The translations under genes and the position numbers were made by a program. The notes beneath the pieces were generated by a model. That model was not told where the DNA came from. It made no database searches and worked only from the letters and a program-made list of their open reading frames with translations. This document shows positions 61,447 through 64,000 of a DNA stretch of 64,000 bases, piece after piece (position 1 is the first letter of the stretch; each line of letters starts with the position of its first letter). The stretch is from Coprinellus micaceus (taxonomy: Eukaryota > Basidiomycota > Agaricomycetes > Agaricales > Psathyrellaceae), in assembly GCA_951394405.1 (NCBI GenBank), contig OX596337.1, positions 2,542,001 through 2,606,000 of the forward strand. The letters run 5' to 3'.

Positions 61447-62674
61447 TTGATTGCGACGGGCGCCTAAGTTGATCGTGATCGGGGGGCCGGAAGCGCCCTG
61501 GTGCCTTCTAACTTTTATATGACATTGGTTCCGCAGTCACGGAAGGTTCAAATTGAGTCAAAGGATAAGAGCATCCGAGACCGCTTACAGAGTCTTCCTG
61601 AATGTTCTGTGGATTGATCTTGGCATGGGTCCTACACTTGTACCTTCACAGTTCGACCCATTAGAACCTGCATCGGCCCCCGAGAGAAGCGAAGCACCTT
61701 CCGCCACCCTTCGTGGTCCTACCCGGTTTGGCGGGGAGGGTGGCTTGGTAGTAGCACGGCAGCAGAATTATGAGGTCATCTGTATGAGGCGGTTTCGGGC
61801 CACATTGCAAGGTCGTCAGAAGGTAAACCTGTCGGCGAGGGTTAACCAGGGTCCTGCCCCATCCAATGTGATCGGCTAAGTGATGGAGGGAGGATCTGAA
61901 AACATTTGTGTCCTTCAAAGCGGACCGGCAGGACGTGCCGCTCTAGGATGATGCTGAGGAAACCAGAGCGAGACAAGAAGAAATTGCCAAAGAGGGAGAC
62001 AAAGAAAATTCAACTCGTCCGCCTCCAGAGGATGGCTGCTCCCGTTGGGTGCGGATTGTGAAACCTGGCAGGGATGCCCGGAGTAAGGAGAGAGAGACAT
62101 GAGGCTTAAATTGTCCCCATGCGATCTGGGCGCTCTGAAACGCTGGTCAAGACTGTTCCGAAACCTCCGAGAAGTGCCCTGGGGAAAGTACTAGCTGGAC
62201 TATTCCGGCCACAACTTATATCAAGCATGACCCGTACGACGACATTTCGTTGGTTAGAGGCACTCGACGACAAAATAGAGCCAGAACCAAGCTGGCAAGC
62301 TAGATTCGTGCCAAACGAAATGAAGGCAACTCATGCCGTCAACGATTCCATATGGAACCCCGCGGCAAATTCAGCGCCCAAAGACGCCTTGCACACAACG
62401 CGAGGTCCAGGGCTGTCGCATGGCTTGAAGCGAGGACTCTGCAGGCCCATCGAGCGAGATTGTGGACACAGCCCAGTGACCTGTGTTGGGGGAGGACAAG
62501 GGACGCCGCTCGCCATCTCGGCTCTCAGTATGGTGCGACTGATGGTGTGGCGGTGAATTGACAGAGTTCTGGGTCTTGCGCCCCTGACGTTGAGGACTGT
62601 TTTCATATAAAGGCCACCACCCACACTCTTTTAGCTTGCTGTCTCCTCCCCCCCGAGTCGTTGCCGTAGTCAAA
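61447..62674. other. Intergenic region, no confident gene
   Basis: A 108-residue frame at 61553-61879 and a 145-residue frame at 62119-62556 are present. Neither resembles a known family. The second region contains several overlapping Arg-rich frames that look like chance openings. A TATA box at 62606 belongs to the next gene. Confidence 0.4.
62606..62613 (+). promoter_or_regulatory. TATA box of the cell-wall protein gene
   Basis: TATAAAGG lies 62 bp before the ATG at 62675, followed by a C/T-rich leader (TCTCCTCCCCCCC), typical of highly expressed fungal genes. Confidence 0.55.
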
Positions 62675-63382
62675 ATGCGTTTCGCCGCTGTCCTCCTCGC
62701 CGTCGCCACCACCGCCCTCGGCTACACCATCACGACCCCCAACCAGAGTGCGGGATGGACCAACCAGGGTGCTCAGCCGTGAGTCCAAGCTGCGAGCCTA
62801 GTCGCACTTCGGGATGCTCATTCTCGTCTTGTTAGTGTTGCATGGTCGCGCGTTGCGTCTGACAGAGAGAACATCACCATCGTCCTCACCAACAGTGTAT
62901 GCCGCGCTCACGACGTCCTTGTCGACATTGACCTGACCCACCCTTCGCAGAACACTGCCCTGATGCCTACTCCCCAAGTTCTCGCTGCCCTCGTTGACGG
63001 CGGCCTTGGCAACACCACCGTTAACCCACCTAGTGCCGGCTGGCCCTCTCCTGGAACCGGCTATGTCCTCAACTTCGTCTCCGATGTCACCAACCTCAAC
63101 ACCATCCTCGCTCAGTCACCCCCTTTCGAGATTGAGTTGTCAACTGTTGTCCCCACCAACACTAGGACGTGCGTGGCGCATTTTTTTTATTTCGTTGTAA
63201 ATCTCAGTCCTGACCCCCCATTCTCCAGCGGGACCGCTACCAACCCCTCCAACACCGGCGCGTCTGGCTCGACGCCCACCGACAACACCGTCCCCTCTAA
63301 TAACGGCAACGGTGCCCTCTCGCGCTTTGGTGCACCTGTTGCTCTAGTTGCTGCTGCCCTCGTCCCTGCTCTTTTTGCCTAA
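62675..63382 (+). CDS. Kre9/Knh1-type GPI-anchored cell-wall protein
   Basis: The start MRFAAVLLAVATTALGYTIT is a clean signal peptide. The mature part begins with TTPNQSAGWTNQGAQPVAWS, the hallmark of the Ser-Thr-rich GPI-anchored (Kre9/KNH) domain. Two introns (about 62779-62835 and 62898-62951) join AQPVAWSRVASDRENITIVL to NTALMPTPQVLAALVDGGLG. A short intron near 63171-63231 leads to the Thr/Ser/Asn-rich stalk (TNPSNTGASGSTPTDNTVPS). The C-terminal APVALVAAALVPALFA is a hydrophobic GPI-attachment signal, with a likely omega site in the preceding small residues. The stop TAA is at 63380-63382. Proteins of this group act in beta-1,6-glucan assembly or sit on the wall surface. Confidence 0.85.
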
Positions 63383-63860
63383 ACGCCCCGACGTGCGAGG
63401 ATTTCAGCCCAACTCGGGTTGCGTTTGATTATGCCTTCATTTCTTGGACTTCTCGGGTCAATCTGGACACCCTCCAGTGTTCTTGCTCTCTCCCTTCTCT
63501 TAGGACTATGCCGTATACCTACATATACCATCCGCTAACCTAGTTCACACATTTGGCAGATACACTTGTCGATACTTGCGAACCTTGCTAAGACCCTCTA
63601 CGATACCTATTGCTGCCTGCTGTGCTATATCTATTTTGTAACGGGCGCTTAGGACGAGTATACATAGATTTAGTTACAGCGCTCTGGAGTGGAGCTCTGA
63701 AATCAATCAAATGCGTTCCGAATTGCAAGCGGCCTTATCGCGGCGACCTCATGGCTCCTTGTGGCCACTTCTTCGGTTACCTTTATGCATATGGCTACGA
63801 CATCAACCACCCTATCGCGACTAAAAGAAGCCCCCAACTTGTCTTCAACCCTAACGAACC
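63383..63860. other. Intergenic region before the right-edge gene
   Basis: 478 bp holding the cell-wall gene terminator and the next promoter. No gene recognised. Confidence 0.5.
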
Positions 63861-64000
63861 ATGGCGAGCTCGAAGCTCACGAAGCTCCTCGTTGACGTCC
63901 ACTCTCATGTATACCTTCCAAGATACACCGCGCTGTTGCGGTCAAGAACCAACGTCCCCCTAATCAAGACCCTCACGACCCCGGACGGCAAGCCTGATGA
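63861..64000 (+). CDS. Amidohydrolase (ACMSD-like), 5' end only
   Basis: The ATG at 63861 opens MASSKLTKLLVDVHSHVYLP followed by RYTALLRSRTNVPLIKTL. VDVHSHVYLPRY is the first metal-binding strand (HxH) of the amidohydrolase-2 group, to which ACMSD and fungal o-pyrocatechuate or 5-carboxyvanillate decarboxylases belong. About 46 residues are visible and the frame is open at the window edge. The exact substrate cannot be told from this fragment. Confidence 0.7.
   Translation, partial: MASSKLTKLLVDVHSHVYLPRYTALLRSRTNVPLIKTLTTPDGKPD

Noticed and set aside
62352..62561. Arg-rich frame with slight similarity to the 'PRAKMNQQR' phrase of 5'-3' exonucleases
   Set aside because: The resemblance is a few basic residues in a low-complexity frame. 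No other exonuclease motif is nearby.

Overview
The window is nuclear DNA of a filamentous basidiomycete, most likely an Agaricomycete. The reasons are dense genes on both strands, many phase-varied GT-AG introns of about 45-65 bp, short intergenic gaps, divergent promoters of 150-300 bp, and gene content such as a GH18 chitinase, a Kre9-type GPI protein, a fungal formin, SPO11 and a Gpp-like phosphatase. No bacterial operons, rRNA or CRISPR arrays are present. The species cannot be fixed from the sequence alone.

Left gene-rich block (1-28133): UreF (cut by the left edge), an AFG1-type mitochondrial ATPase, an RNF220-like RING ligase, a SET-domain methyltransferase, an MFS sugar transporter, a secreted GH18 chitinase, an M28 metallopeptidase, VAC14, a Tyr/Ser phosphatase, MCM6 and a diaphanous-type formin. 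These are housekeeping genes with clear catalytic motifs, mostly in divergent or convergent pairs.

Repeat-rich accessory island (28134-41368): just after the formin stop, a segment resembling the SPO11-tubulin intergenic region occurs, followed by an imperfect second copy of the formin's last ~50 bp. The island also holds a gene with four tandem GATA-like zinc fingers and a Gly/Lys repeat tail, a possible small gene, an unrecognised nuclear-looking gene at 32453-33900, a ~1.1 kb array of diverged 60-bp repeats, a ~0.75 kb element with inverted termini, and the meiotic endonuclease gene SPO11.

Right gene-rich block (41369-56583): a divergent alpha-tubulin, a Gpp/Dog-type sugar phosphatase, exocyst SEC15, an ARF GTPase, a dual-specificity phosphatase, a small basic protein, a four-helix membrane protein, a nucleolar-looking protein and a Gemin2/Brr1 homologue.

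Right accessory region (56584-64000): a second element with inverted termini (57415-58552), a tandem pair of GNAT acetyltransferase paralogues, a Kre9/Knh1-type GPI-anchored cell-wall protein, and the 5' end of an amidohydrolase cut by the right edge.

Gene starts, ends and splice sites were read by eye from reading frame, GT/AG signals and family resemblance. Outer limits are usually firmer than individual introns.
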